Below, piece by piece: positions 23,970 to 37,234 of a stretch of 64,000 nucleotides of DNA (positions are counted from its first letter, which is position 1; each line of letters opens with the position of its first letter). The notes below the pieces were generated by a model that was given only the letters and a program-made list of their open reading frames with translations, searched no databases and was not told the DNA's origin. Source of the DNA: Rheum nobile (taxonomy: Eukaryota; Streptophyta; Magnoliopsida; Caryophyllales; Polygonaceae); assembly GCA_027886185.1 (NCBI GenBank), contig WOAB01000619.1, forward strand, positions 7,998,001-8,062,000. The letters are read 5' to 3'. The position numbers and the translations under genes were made by a program.

Positions 23970-24725
23970 TGAAATACCCCAAAGATTATAAGAATGGCAA
24001 AATGGTAAATAAATTTTTTTTTGACTTCTTTAAATTAGAAATTGGGAACAAAAATCAGAAAGGGGGAAAGGAGGGGCAAGATCGGTCTCGAGCCCTTATC
24101 TCCCTCTCGGTGAACCTCCCGCTGAACTGAGCCCCTCTCCCGAGTTGTCTTCCCCGACGAGCTCCCCTGTCCACGCGTCCTTTCCGGCGAGCAAAACCAC
24201 CGACCGCTTCTTCTTTCTTCCCCGACGAGCCACTGCTTGCGGTGCTGGCTGGTATTGCTCGCTGCTGTTCATGCATCGCTGGAGTAGCAGCTGGTGTTCT
24301 GTCGTCGTCTCCGGTGAAGAGGGAGTCAGATCTGGAGCCACGAGTTGCTGAGCGAGGTGAACGGGAAGCCAGATCCGAAGGCGAGCGCGACTGGCTGCTG
24401 AAGTTGTTGCGGTGCTGTGCGTGGAGCTACTGGTGGTTACTGGAGCCGTCTACTGGTGTTTGACGGAGATCCGGCGACGAGGGGAACTGTTGGCGTTGCT
24501 GTCCCGATCTGTTGTTGTTCGAGTTGCTGGTGCCGAGTGGTATTGCTGCTCGTGCTGTGTGTGAGTCGCTGTTGGGGTGTGGCGTCTGATGTGGTTGTTG
24601 TCTAGTGTTGCCGCTGCTCCATCTGCACTTCTCCGACGTTGAGGAGCTCTTATCGGCGGCGAAGGCGCGGTCGTCGGCGAGGTAAGACTATGCTTCTTGG
24701 TTGAGGTTTCACGGTTGGGTTCTGC

Positions 24726-24789
<64 letters not shown>

Positions 24790-25517
24790 TGCTTGTGAGA
24801 CCCAGTTGAGATTTGGACTGAATTTGGTGGAAAGGTTTGCTGAATTTAGAGGTGGACAGCCAGTTACGCTCGTTTGATTAATATTGATTGAATTGTGTAG
24901 GGTTTGCTTGATTGGAATTTTGGAGGTATTATGAATTTAAGGTTTGAATTTGGGGTTGTGGATAACACATATATATTGATTGTTTGCTGAATTTTGTGAA
25001 ATTGAGCATTGAGTTTGATTTGGAGTTTGGATTAATTTGGGCATGATTGGCCTAATTAATTAAGGAATGAAATTAGAGTTTGAATTGGGGGTTTGTTAGT
25101 ATTGGATTTGTATGAGTTAATTAATGCCAGGGATTTACTCGGATTGATTTCGCAGGTTCGTTCGAGTGGTTTGGAGACCTCTGGGGTCGTTGCGGTTCGA
25201 CTTGAGGCAAGAGGATCCTTGCCTAACTTATATATTTTTATAATTGATTTATGCTTAGCTTATGTCATAATTAAATTATGGTTGCTTGAGCTATTTTAAA
25301 TTGGTTAGAATTGGCTATAATTGCTTGGTTGTGATGTGTGATAATATGTGTTGGTGTGTGATAATGTGTTGATATGTGGTGAAATGTGTTGATGTGTGAT
25401 GAGGTGTGTTAAGGTGTGATTATGTGTTTGTGATTGTTGTTGATAGTGTCTGTTGACACGTGTGTGTGTTGGCTTGAGTGTGAGTGTCTGTTGACACGTG
25501 TATGTGTATTGGATTGA

Positions 25518-25551
<34 letters not shown>

Positions 25552-27383
25552 TGGATCGTATGTGTGTGTTGGATTGAATGTGTGAGTGTGTGTGTTGGAT
25601 TGTGTGTGTATGTGAATATGTGTTAACCTTTGCCGTATGTGATATTTGATTGATTGTCGTATACGATTTTATTTGATTGGTATCGGTGTGGTGGTGGAAT
25701 GTTGTTCGATGGTGAAATTCCTTATATGTGAGGGCCTCGGTGGGTATGAACCCCCGAAGGTCGAAGGGTCAGGTGATGATAGTCTCACCAAACCGCGTAG
25801 GGTGCACACATACGTCGTTAAGGGCCAAGGGTTGGATGGTGAAAATCCCATCCGGAAAGTGTGTTGATTGTCTCACCCGGTGATGTGGTGGTGTAGACGG
25901 AGGTATTGTGGATTGTCTCACCCGGTGATGTGGTGGTGGAGACGGAGGTTGGATTGGAGGTGTTGGTGGTTGTGTGTGTTGGTTATGTGTTGAATGTTGG
26001 TTGTGTACTTGATTAAGTGGTTGTGTTGGTAATTTGGTTGTATGTTTGATGATTGGTTTATGTTGGACATTGATTGTTATTAGTTGTGGTTGTGGGTCAT
26101 TGTTGGCCATTGGTTGTGGTGGTGAATTTACATGTGTTATAGTTGTTGATTGTAACTGGTCAAGGTTGTGAATTTATGTTGGTATGGTTATTGTTGGTAG
26201 TTGATGGATTATGAATGTTGGTTGTGTTGTTTGAGTGTATAGATTGGTTTCCATCTTGAGGGTATAGGCCAATACGAGTTGAGTTTGAAGGTATGAGTTG
26301 CAGTCGTGGTTGACGAATCGGCGGCACCAGAAGGGTGGCTGGCCTGGACCGTTATTTAGGTTATGATTGTGTTAGGTGATAATTATCTCGTTGATGCTTA
26401 TGTGTTTGTGGATGTGCAGGTTAATTGAATTTGTTGTGTTAGTACAGTAGTGAGTTCTGTATTATCGATTAGCTTTGGTTGTAAGTCAGTAGTAAGATAT
26501 GTGTATGTGCATAGAGTTGTTGTTTGAGGTATTAGTATTGGAGAGGAAGTTGGATTGGATCTTTCTATTCGTTTATGCTTGAGTACTGATGAGTTTGAGG
26601 TTGGATTGAAATAGGTTAATATCGTGAAGAATTGGATAAGAATGGATAATTGATCGGTTATGTGATAGCGTGTTATGTTTGTGTTTTGACGTGTGGTTGG
26701 ATAGTTGGTTTAAGGTGTGATTGTGTATTATTGATGGTTATATGTGATTGTTGTTGAGTGTCGGTGTGGTAGTTGGTTTGTTTGATTGAGTATGGGTCTG
26801 GTGTTTGGATTATCGTTGATTGGGTTAGAATGGATTATGTTGGAGTTATTTGCGTTTGAGAGTTGAGTACTCTCTTGGTTGTTTTGGCTGGATTTTGTGA
26901 CGTTATATATATCTTATATGATTGTATGTTGTTTGAACTGTTTTGGCTTGGCTAGTCTTGCCATAGTCTTTCACGAGACTGACCAACTGCGGTTTACGTG
27001 CCGTGGTTGGCTGGGGTATCGGGTCCCTCAGTCAATCAGGCTTTTCAGGTTTAGCGCCAGCAAGGAGGATTCTGATCATCGTCGGTTTGGAGTCGAGAAC
27101 TCTACTTTTGGTTTGGGACTTTGACTTGGTTGTATGTGTCGTTTTGGTTTTGAACCTTGAAGTGGTCGAACTTGTTGTATTGGTTTTGGTTTGTAAATGG
27201 TTGTATTTCTCTATGTTAAGATTGATTATGGTTTCAAACTCTGGACAGGTTTTACAGGTTTTTCCGCTGTGCTGCTTTTGATATATATTATGTATGAGAT
27301 ATGTTTTGCAAAAATTTTATTTCATCCGCCTTATAGTCCTTCGGGACTATGGCACTGTAGCACCTCTGGCCCGGGGTGTTACA
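23970..27383 (+). repeat. LTR 1 of the array
   Basis: 3414 bp, TG...CA. It is not preceded by a polypurine tract, so it is the true 5' LTR. It contains a GC-rich block (24060-24690), an AT microsatellite (24728-24786, longest of the three), a GT microsatellite (about 25518-25549), a hairpin with a TTCG loop (27333-27350) and many TTG/TGT-rich stretches. Reading frames inside are conserved between LTR copies only because the LTRs are recent copies. Confidence 0.9.
27333..27350 (+). promoter_or_regulatory. Stable TTCG-loop hairpin near the LTR end
   Basis: atagtcc-TTCG-ggactat forms a 7-bp stem closed as C(UUCG)G in RNA, an unusually stable tetraloop. It lies 33 bp before the LTR end and is retained in LTR 2 (about 32244) and LTR 3 (about 37184). 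A role in transcript 3'-end formation or in reverse transcription is possible but unproven. Confidence 0.5.
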
Positions 27384-27388
27384 GAAGT

Positions 27389-27400
27389 TGGTATCAGAGC
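27389..27400 (+). other. Primer-binding site of body 1
   Basis: TGGTATCAGAGC, complementary to the 3' end of plant initiator Met-tRNA, five bases after the LTR end. It marks the start of minus-strand DNA synthesis. Confidence 0.9.
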
Positions 27401-28897
27401 TTTCTTTTCAAAAATGTGTTCTTTCTGAGTTTTCAACTTGAGAATTTTTATTCGTTATGGTTGTGAACGATCGGGTGATCAGGAATCATTGTTGTCAACC
27501 ATAGTGAGTTGTGTTGGTAAGTAAGTGTTGTTTGTGATGTTTTATGCTAACATTTATATATGTTCAGTATTCCTCTAAAAGTGGGTCGTGTGTCGGATTA
27601 CAGTTGAGTGTTTCGTTCTTGGTCTTGTGCTGGGTATCAATTGTTTGCTTTATTGTTGGCAGATATTGGTTTTGTGTTGAACCGGTTGAATGTGTTGGTT
27701 GGTGTTGCCTGGTGTCATGATTGATTGGATGTAATGTGGTTGATTGATTGTGGTTAATTGATTGTGGTGGATTGATTGAATCATTGAATTTTTTGTTGCT
27801 TGGTTGAATATATATATATATATATAAGTGTATATGTGTTAATCATTGCAGTATGTGATGATTAGTGTTGTTAAGTAAATTTTATGGTGCGTTCCCTGGT
27901 AAGTGGAACGTGCTAGAGGTTTAAAGAGTATGAGTATGGTAGAGGATGAGGCCATTGGGCTTATCATCAAGAGGTTGATGTAGGTAGTTTAGTAGTGATA
28001 ATTCGGTATGATATTGTTGTGTGCTGTTGTTCTTGTTAGGGTTGAGAATGACAGATTGAGCACTTTCAGATATGGTTGTGTTCCGAGATGGAATCTCGAT
28101 GGTGAGGCTCCGCTGTGCGATCTTTGAGCAGTATGTTATGAGTGATTGATTGTGGGGACATCTACAATTGATTTTGATCAGGCTATTGATGTTGGAAGTA
28201 GTACGGAACAGAGAACTCAGTTGCATCTGAAAAAGTAGAATTTCGCGACTATGGGATTCGGCTGAGCTGAGAAGTAGAATGCGCAGGTCGCAACTAGTGT
28301 GTCAGTGTTGGTTATTCCGCAGGGAACAGAAAGGTTTGTCATCTACAGTAATGTGTCTAAGCAAGGTTTGGGTTGCGTTTTAATGCAGAATGGGAAGGTC
28401 ATTGCATATGCTTTTCGTCAGCTCAAATTGTATGAGAGAGAGTTGAACCTGACACAAGATGATTGCTAGAATTGATTGAGGATTATGAAAAAGATATTGT
28501 GTATCAATCAGAAAGGGCTAATGTGGTAGTTGATGCTTTGAGTAGGGAGTTGACTCTCGAGTATGTGGTCGATGGTTTGACAGTTTAGTCCGGATTGCAA
28601 CTGGAATGGTGATGAATGAAAGTGAAATTGGTTTGCGAAAGAACGAACGCAACTGAATGTAATGGAATATTGAGTAAGATATCAGAGAGATTGCTCATGA
28701 AAGGGTGTTCGGATTTTTGTTCAGAAAGATGGAGTATTATGATTTCAGATCAGATATGTGTGTTAGCGGATAAAGAGATTTGAGAGTTGATTCTCGAGGA
28801 AGGTCATCCTTCGACAAGTCATGTATATTCTGGAGTCAGTTATGCGACGCAGTTATCCGAACCTGTTTGATCTTAGTTTCGAGGACGAAACTCTTAT

Positions 28898-28910
28898 AAG
28901 GGGGGAAGAA
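28898..28910 (+). other. Polypurine tract of body 1
   Basis: AAGGGGGGAAGAA directly before LTR 2, the expected primer site for plus-strand synthesis. Confidence 0.85.
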
Positions 28911-30426
28911 TGAAATACCCCAAAGATTATAAGAATGGCAAAATGGTAAATATTTTTTTTTTTGACTTCTTTAAATTAGAAATTGGGAACAAAAATCAGA
29001 AAGGGGGAAAGGAGGGGCAAGATCGGTCTCGAGCCCTTATCTCCCTCTCGGTGAACCTCCCGCTGAACTGAGCCCCTCTCCCGAGTTGTCTTCCCCGACG
29101 AGCTCCCCTGTCCACGCGTCCTTTCCGGCGAGCAAAACCACCGACCGCTTCTTCTTTCTTCCCCGACGAGCCACTGCTTGCGGTGCTGGCTAGTGTTGCT
29201 CACTGCTGTTCGTGCATCGCTGGAGTAGCAGCTGGTGTTCTGCCGTCGTCTCCGGTGAAGAGGGAGCCAGATTTGGAGCCACGAGTTGCTGAGCGAGGTG
29301 AACGGGAAGCCAGATCCGAAGGCGAGCACGACTGGCTGCTGAAGTTGTTGCGGTGCTGTGCGTGGAGCTGCTGGTGGTTGCTGGAGCCGTCTACTGGTGT
29401 TTGACGGAGATCCGGCGACGAGGGGAACTGTTGGCGTTGCTGTCCCGATCTGTTGTTGTTCGAGTTGCTGGTGCCGAGTGGTATTGCTGCTCGTGCTGTG
29501 TGTGAGTTGCTGTTGGGGTATGGCGTCTGATGTGGTTGTTGTCTAGTGTAGCCGCTGCTCCATCTGCACTTCTCCGGCGTTGAGGAGCTCTTATCGGCGG
29601 CGAAGGCGCGGTCGTCGGCGAGGTAAGACTATGCTTCTTGGTTGAGGTTTCACGGCTGGGTTCTGCTGAATATATATATATATATATATATATATGCATT
29701 CTTGTGAGACCCAGTTGAGATTTGGACTGAATTTGGTGGAAAGGTTTGCTGAATTTAGAGGTGAACAGCCAGTTACGCTCGTTTGATTAATATTGATTGA
29801 ATTGTGTAGGGTTTGCTTGATTGGAAGTTTGGAGGTATTATGAATTTAAGGTTTGAATTTGGGGTTGTGGATAACACATATATATTGATTGTTTGCTGAA
29901 TTTTGTGAAATTGAGCAGTGAGTTTGATTTGGAGTTTGGATTAATTTGGGCATGATTGGCCTAATTAATTAAGGAATGAAATTAGAGTTTGAATTGGGGG
30001 TTTGTTAGTATTGGATTTGTATGAGTTAATTAATGCCAGGGATTTACTCGGATTGATTTCGCAGGTTCGTTCGAGTGGTTTGGAGACCTCTGGGGTCGTT
30101 GCGGTTTGACTTGAGGCAAGAGGATCCTTGCCTAACTTATATATTTTTATAATTGATTTATGCTTAGCTTATGTCATAATTAAATTATGGTTGCTTGAGC
30201 TATTTTAAATTGGTTAGAATTGGCTATAATTGCTTGGTTGTGATGTGTGATAATATGTGTTGGTGTGTGATAATGTGTTGATATGTGGTGAAATGTGTTG
30301 ATGTGTGATGAGGTGTGTTAAGGTGTGATTATGTGTTTGTGATTGTTGTTGATAGTGTCTGTTGACACGTGTGTGTGTTGGCTTGAGTGTGAGTGTCTGT
30401 TGACACGTGTATGTGTATTGGATTGA

Positions 30427-30462
<36 letters not shown>

Positions 30463-32294
30463 TGGATCGTATGTGTGTGTTGGATTGAATGTGTGAGTGT
30501 GTGTGTTGGATTGTGTGTGTATGTGAATATGTGTTAACCTTTGCCGTATGTGATATTTGATTGATTGTCGTATACGATTTTATTTGATTGGTATCGGTGT
30601 GGTGGTGGAATGTTGTTCGATGGTGAAATTCCTTATATGTGAGGGCCTCGGTGGGTATGAACCCCCGAAGGTCGAAGGGTCAGGTGATGATAGTCTCACC
30701 AAACCGCGTAGGGTGCACGCCTACGTCGTTAAGGGCCAAGGGTTGGATGGTGAAAGTCCCATCCGGAAAGTGTGTTGATTGTCTCACCCGGTGATGTGGT
30801 GGTGTAGACGGAGGTATTGTGGATTGTCTCACCCGGTGATGTGGTGGTGGAGACAGAGGTTGGATTGGAGGTGTTGGTGGTTGTGTGTGTTGGTTATGTG
30901 TTGAATGTTGGTTGTGTACTTGATTAAGTGGTTGTGTTGGTAATTTGGTTGTATGTTTGATGATTGGTTTATGTTGGACATTGATTGTTATTAGTTGTGG
31001 TTGTGGGTCATTGTTGGCCATTGGTTGTGGTGGTGAATTTACGTGTGTTATAGTTGTTGATTGTAACTGGTCAAGGTTGTGAATTTATGTTGGTATGGTT
31101 ATTGTTGGTAGTTGATGGATTATGAATGTTGGTTGTGTTGTTTGAGTGTATAGATTGGTTTCCATCTTGAGGGTGTGGGCAAATACGAGTTGAGTTTGAA
31201 GGTATGAGTTGCAGTCGTGGTTGACGAACCGGCGGCACCAGAAGGGTGGCTGGCCTGGACCGTTATTTAGGTTATGATTGTGTTATGTGATAATTATCTC
31301 GTTGATGCTTATGTGTTTGTGGATGTGCAGGTTAATTGAATTTGTTGTGTTAGTACAGTAGTGAGTTCTGTATTATCGATTAGCTTTGGTTGTAAGTCAG
31401 TAGTAAGATATGTGTATGTGCATATAGTTGTTGTTTGAGGTATTAGTATTGGAGAGGAAGTTGGATTGGATCTTTCTATTCGTTTATGCTTGAGTACTGA
31501 TGAGTTTGAGGTTGGATTGAAAGAGGTTAATATCGTGCAGAATTGGATAAGAATGGATAATTGATCGGTTATGTGATAGCGTGTTATGTTTGTGTTTTGA
31601 CGTGTGGTTGGATAGTTGGTTTAAGGTGTGATTGTGTATTATTGATGGTTATATGTGATTGTTGTTGAGTGTCGGTGTGGTAGTTGGTTTGTTTGATTGA
31701 GTATGGGTCTGGTGTTTGGATTATCGTTGATTGGGTTAGAATGGATTATGTTGGAGTTATTTGCGTTTGAGAGTTGAGTACTCTCTTGGTTGTTTTGGCT
31801 GGATTTTGTGACGTTATATATATCTTATATGATTGTATGTTGTTTGAACTGTTTTGGCTTGGCTAGTCTTGCCATAGTCTTTCACGAGACTGACCAACTG
31901 CGGTTTACGTGCCGTGGTTGGCTGGGGTATCGGGTCCCTCAGTCAATCAGGCTTTTCAGGTTTAGCGCCAGCAAGGAGGATTCTGATCATCGTCGGTTTG
32001 GAGTCGAGAACTCTACTTTTGGTTTGGGACTTTGACTTGGTTGTATGTGTCGTTTTGGTTTTGAACCTTGAAGTGGTCGAACTTGTTGTATTGGTTTTGG
32101 TTTGTAAATGGTTGTATTTCTCTATGTTAAGATTGATTATGGTTTCAAACTCTGGACAGGTTTTACAGGTTTTTCTGCTGTGCTGCTTTTGATATATATT
32201 ATGTATGAGATATGTTTTGCAAAATTTTTATTTCATCCGCCTTATAGTCCTTCGGGACTATGGCACTGTAGCACCTCTGGCCCGGGGTGTTACA
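28911..32294 (+). repeat. LTR 2 (shared middle LTR) of the array
   Basis: 3384 bp. It is preceded by a polypurine tract and followed by a PBS, so it serves as 3' LTR of the first unit and 5' LTR of the second. Its AT tract (about 29670-29694) is shorter than in LTR 1. Private differences from LTR 1 and LTR 3 are seen, for example at the gtgggcaaat site near 31172. Confidence 0.9.
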
Positions 32295-33821
32295 GAAGTT
32301 GGTATCAGAGCTTTCTTTTCAAAAATGTGTTCTTTCCGAGTTTTCAACTTGAGAATTTTTATTCGTTGTGGTTGTGAACGATCGGGTGATCAGGAATCAT
32401 TGCTGCCAACCATAGTGAGTTGTGTTGGTAAGTAAGTGTTGTTTGTGATGTTTTATGCTAACATTTATATATGTTCAGTATTCCTCCAAAAGTGGGTCGT
32501 GTGTCGGATTACAGTTGAGTGTTTCGTTCTTGGTCTTGTGCTGGGTATCAATTGTTTGCTTTATTGTTGGCAGATATTGGTTTTGTGTTGAACCGGTTGA
32601 ATGTGTTGGTTGGTGTTGCCTGGTGTCATGATTGATTGGATGTAATGTGGTTGATTGATTGTGGTTAATTGATTGTGGTGGATTGATTGAATCATTGAAA
32701 TTTTTGTTGCTTTGTTGAATATATATATATATATATAAGTGTATATGTGTTAATCATTGCAGTATGTGATGATTAGTGTTGTTAAGTAAATTTTATGGTG
32801 CGTTCCCTGGTAAGTGGGACGTGCTAGAGGTTTAAAGAGTATGAGTATGGTAGATGATGAGGTCGTTGGGCTTATCATCAAGAGGTTGATGCAGGTAGTT
32901 TAGTAGTGATAATTCGGTATGATATTGTTGTGTGCTGTTGTTCTTGTTAGGGTTGAGAATGACAGATTGAGCACTTTCAGATATGGTTGTGTTCCGAGAT
33001 GGAATCTCGATGGTGAGGCTCCGCTGTGCGATCTTTGAGCAGTATGTGATGAGTGATTGATTGTGGGGACATCTACAATTGATTTTGATCAGGCTATTGA
33101 TGTTGGAAGTAGTACGGAACAGAGAACTCAGTTGCATCTGAAAAAGTAGAATTTCGCGACTATGGGATTCGGCTGAGCTGAGAAGTAGAATGCGCAGGTC
33201 GCAACTAGTGTGTCAGTGTTGGTTATTCCGCAGGGAACAGAAAGGTTTGTCATCTACAGTAATGTGTCTAAGCAAGGTTTGGGTTGCGTTTTAATGCAGA
33301 ATGGGAAGGTCATTGCATATGCTTTTCGTCAGCTCAAATTGTATGAGAGAGAGTTGAACCTGACACAAGATGATTGCTAGAATTGATTGAGGATTATGAA
33401 AAAGATATTGTGTATCAATCAGAAAGGGCTAATGTGGTAGTTGATGCTTTGAGTAGGGAGTTGACTCTCGAGTATGTGGTCGATGGTTTGACAGTTTAGT
33501 CCGGATTACAACTGGAATGGTGATGAATGAAAGTGAAATTGGTTTGCGAAAGAACGGACGCAACTGAATGTAATGGAATATTGAGTAAGATATCAGAGAG
33601 ATTGCTCATGAAAGGGTGTTCGGATTTTTGTTCAGAAAGATAGAGTATTATGATTTCAGATCAGATATGTGTGTTAGCGGATAAAGAGATTTGAGAGTTG
33701 ATTCTCGAGGAAGGTCATCCTTCGGCAAGTCATGTATATTCTGGAGTCAGTTATGCGACGCAGTTATCCGAACCTGTTTGATCTTAGTTTCGAGGACGAA
33801 ACTCTTATAAGGGGGGAATAA
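32295..33821 (+). pseudogene. Body 2 of the array, with the same RNase H remnant
   Basis: Same length as body 1 and nearly identical. The PBS TGGTATCAGAGC is at 32300-32311 and the polypurine tract AAGGGGGGAATAA at 33809-33821. The RNase H remnant (QGLGCVLMQNGKVIAY) lies at about 33270-33330. It shares the disabling stops of body 1, so the deletion came before the doubling. Confidence 0.8.
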
Positions 33822-35323
33822 TGAAATACCCCAAAGATTATAAGAATGGCAAAATGGTAAATTTTTTTTTTTGACTTCTTTAAATTAGAAATTGGGAACA
33901 AAAATCAGAAAGGGGGAAAGGAGGGGCAAGATCGGTCTCGAGCCCTTATCTCCCTCTCGGTGAACCTCCCGCTGAACTGAGCCCCTCTCCCGAGTTGTCT
34001 TCCCCGACGAGCTCCCCTATCCACGCGTCCTTTCCGGCGAGCAAAACCACCGACCGCTTCTTCTTTCTTCCCCGACGAGCCACTGCTTGCGGTGCTGGCT
34101 GGTGTTGCTCACTGCTGTCCGTGCATCGCTGGAGTAGCAGCTAGTGTTCTGCCGTCGTCTCCGGTGAAGAGGGAGCCAGATCTGGAGCCACGAGTTGCTG
34201 AGCGAGGTGAACGGGAAGCCAGATCCGAAGGCGAGCGCGACTGGCTGCTGAAGTTGTTGCGGTGCTGTGCGTGGAGCTGCTGGTGGTTGCTGGAGCCGTC
34301 TACTAGTGTTTGACGGAGATCCGGCGACGAGGGGAACTGTTGGCGTTGCTGTCCCGATCTGTTGTTGTTCGAGTTGCTGGTGCCGAGTGGTATTGCTGCT
34401 CGTGCTCTGTGTGAGTCGCTGTTGGGGTGTGGCGTCTGATGTGGTTGTTGTCTAGTGTTGCCGCTACTCCATCTGCACTTCTCCGGCATTGAGGAGCTCT
34501 TATCGGCGGCGAAGGCGCGGTCGTCGACGAGGTAAGACTATGCTTCTTGGTTGAGGTTTCACGGCTGGGTTCTGCTAAATATATATATATATGCATGCTT
34601 GTGAGACCGAGTTGAGATTTGGACTGAATTTGGTGGAAAGGTTTGCTGAATTTAGAGGTGGACAGCCAGTTACGCTCGTTTGATTAATATTGATTGAATT
34701 GTGTGGGGTTTGCTTGATTGGAATTTTGGAGGTATTATGAATTTAAGGTTTGAATTTGGGGTTGTGGATAACACATATATATTGATTGTTTGCTGAATTT
34801 TGTGAAATTGAGCAGTGAGTTTGATTTGGAGTTTGGATTAATTTGGGCATGATTGGCCTAATTAATTAAGGAATGAAATTAGAGTTTGAATTGGGGGTTT
34901 GTTAGTATTGGATTTGTATGAGTTAATTAATGCCAGGGATTTACTCGGATTGATTTCGCAGGTTCGTTCGAGTGGTTTGGAGACCTCTGGGGTCGTTGCG
35001 GTTCGACTTGAGGCAAGAGGATCCTTGCCTAACTTATATATTTTTATAATTGATTTATGCTTAGCTTATGTCATAATTAAATTATGGTTGCTTGAGCTAT
35101 TTTAAATTGGTTAGAATTGACTATAATTGCTTGGTTGTGATGTGTGATAATATGTGTTGGTGTGTGATAATGTGTTGATATGTGGTGAAATGTGTTGATG
35201 TGTGATGAGGTGTGTTAAGGTGTGATTATGTGTTTGTGATTGTTGTTGATAGTGTCTGTTGACACGTGTGTGTGTTGGCTTGAGTGTGAGTGTCTGTTGA
35301 CACGTGTATGTGTATTGGATTGA

Positions 35324-35403
<80 letters not shown>

Positions 35404-37234
35404 TGGATCGTATGTGTGTGTTAGATTGAATGTGTGAGTGTGTGTGTTGGATTGTGTGTGTATGTGAATATGTGTTAACCTTTGCCGTATGTGATATTTG
35501 ATTGATTGTCGTATACGATTTTATTTTATTGGTATCGGTGTGGTGGTGGAATGTTGTTCGTTGGTGAAATTCCTTATATGTGAGGGCCTCGGTGGGTATG
35601 AACCCCCGAAGGTCAAAGGGTCAGGTGATGATAGTCTCACCAAACCGCGTAGGGTGCACGCCTACATCGTTAAGGGCCAAGGGTTGGATGGTGAAAGTCC
35701 CATCCGGAAAGTGTGTTGATTGTCTCACTCGATGATGTGGTGGTGTAGACGGAGGTATTGTGGATTGTCTCACCCGGTGATGTGGTGGTGGAGACGGAGG
35801 TTGGATTGGAGGTGTTGGTGGTTGTGTGTGTTGGTTATGTGTTGAATGTTGGTTGTATACTTGATTAAGTGGTTGTGTTGGTAATTTGGTTGTATGTTTG
35901 ATAATTGGTTTATGTTGGACATTGATTGTTATTAGTTGTGGTTGTGGGTCATTGTTGGCCATTGGTTGTGGTGGTGAATTTACGTGTGTTATAGTTGTTG
36001 ATTGTAACTGGTCAAGGTTGTGAATTTATGTTGGTATGGTTATTGTTGGTAGTTGATGGATTATGAATGTTGGTTGTGTTGTTTGAGTGTATAGATTGGT
36101 TTCCATCTTGAGGGTGTGGGCCAATACGAGTTGAGTTTGAAGGTATGAGTTGCAGTCGTGGTTGACGAACCGGCGGCACCAGAAGGGTGGCAGGCCTGGA
36201 CCGTTATTTAGGTTATGATTGTGTTATGTGATAATTATCTCGTTGATGCTTATGTGTTTGTGGATGTGCAGGTTAATTGAATTTGTTGTGTTAGTACAGT
36301 AGTGAGTTCTGTATTATCGATTAGCTTTGGTTGTAAGTCAGTAGTAAGATATGTATATGTGCATAGAGTTGTTGTTTGAGGTATTAGTATTGGAGAGGAA
36401 GTTGATTTGATCTTTCTATTCGTTTATGCTTGAGTACTGATGAGTTTGAGGTTGGATTGAAAGAGGTTAATATCGTGCAGAATTGGATAAGAATGGATAA
36501 TTGATCGGTTATGTGATAGCGTGTTATGTTTGTGTTTTGACGTGTGGTTGGATAGTTGGTTTAAGGTGTGATTGTGTATTATTGATGGTTATATGTGATT
36601 GTTGTTGAGTGTCGGTGTGGTAGTTGGTTTGTTTGATTGAGTATGGGTCTGGTGTTTGGATTATCGTTGATTGGGTTAGAATGGATTATGTTGGTGTTAT
36701 TTGCGTTTGAGAGTTGAGTACTCTCTTGGTTGTTTTGGCTGGATTTTGTGACGTTATATATATCTTATATGATTGTATGTTGTTTGAACTGTTTTGGCTT
36801 GGCTAGTCTTGCCATAGTCTTTCACGAGACTGACCAACTGCGGTTTACGTGCCGTGGTTGGCTGGGGTATCGGGTCCCTCAGTCAATCAGGCTTTTCAGG
36901 TTTAGCGCCAGCAAGGAGGATTCTGATCATCGTCGGTTTGGAGTCGAGAACTCTACTTTTGGTTTGGGACTTTGACTTGGTTATATGTGTCGTTTTGGTT
37001 TTGAACCTTGAAGTGGTCGAACTTGTTGTATTGGTTTTGGTTTGTAAATGGTTGTATTTCTCTATGTTAAGATTGATTATGGTTTCAAACTCTGGACAGG
37101 TTTTACAGGTTTTTCCGCTGTGCTGCTTTTGATATATATTATGTATGAGATATGTTTTGCAAAATTTTTATTTCACCCGCCTTATAGTCCTTCGGGACTA
37201 TGGCACTGTAGCACCTCTGGCCCGGGGTGTTACA
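33822..37234 (+). repeat. LTR 3 of the array
   Basis: 3413 bp. It is preceded by a polypurine tract and not followed by a PBS, so it is the true 3' LTR. Its GT microsatellite (about 35326-35402) is more than twice as long as in LTRs 1 and 2, while its AT tract (about 34578-34592) is the shortest. Confidence 0.9.

Larger units (their letters stand above)
27384..28910 (+). pseudogene. Body 1 of the array, with a Ty3 RNase H remnant
   Basis: 1527 bp from PBS to polypurine tract. Translation at about 28330-28440 gives VIYSNVSKQGLGCVLMQN, then GKVIAYAFRQLK, the RNase H start of Ty3-type pol. About 28500-28560 gives ANVVVDALSRELTLEYVV, which lies at the RNase H-integrase linker. There is no gag, protease, reverse transcriptase or integrase core, and stops interrupt the rest. 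The body is therefore a pol-deletion remnant that keeps only the cis signals needed for copying by enzymes from a related element. Confidence 0.8.
23970..37234 (+). mobile_element. Three-LTR tandem array of a non-autonomous Ty3-type retrotransposon
   Basis: Order: LTR (23970-27383), body (27384-28910), LTR (28911-32294), body (32295-33821), LTR (33822-37234), with a single CATAT duplication only at the outer edges. Each LTR starts TGAAATACCCC and ends GGGGTGTTACA. Each body starts with a PBS matching the 3' end of initiator Met-tRNA and ends in a polypurine tract. Both bodies are exactly 1527 bp and differ at few positions. LTRs of 3.4 kb around a 1.5-kb body without intact genes mark a deletion derivative. 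The layout is what unequal recombination between two copies of one insertion would leave. Confidence 0.9.

Noticed and set aside
24145..24605. GC-rich frames in the LTR start (also 29183-29546 and 34092-34455)
   Set aside because: All frames on both strands stay open because of base composition, and no LTR carries a gag-like or other known domain there.
25769..26110. Minus-strand frame rich in Pro, Thr, His and Gln, repeated in all three LTRs
   Set aside because: It is the complement of a GGTGTTG-rich LTR stretch; its conservation reflects recent copying of the LTR and not coding selection.
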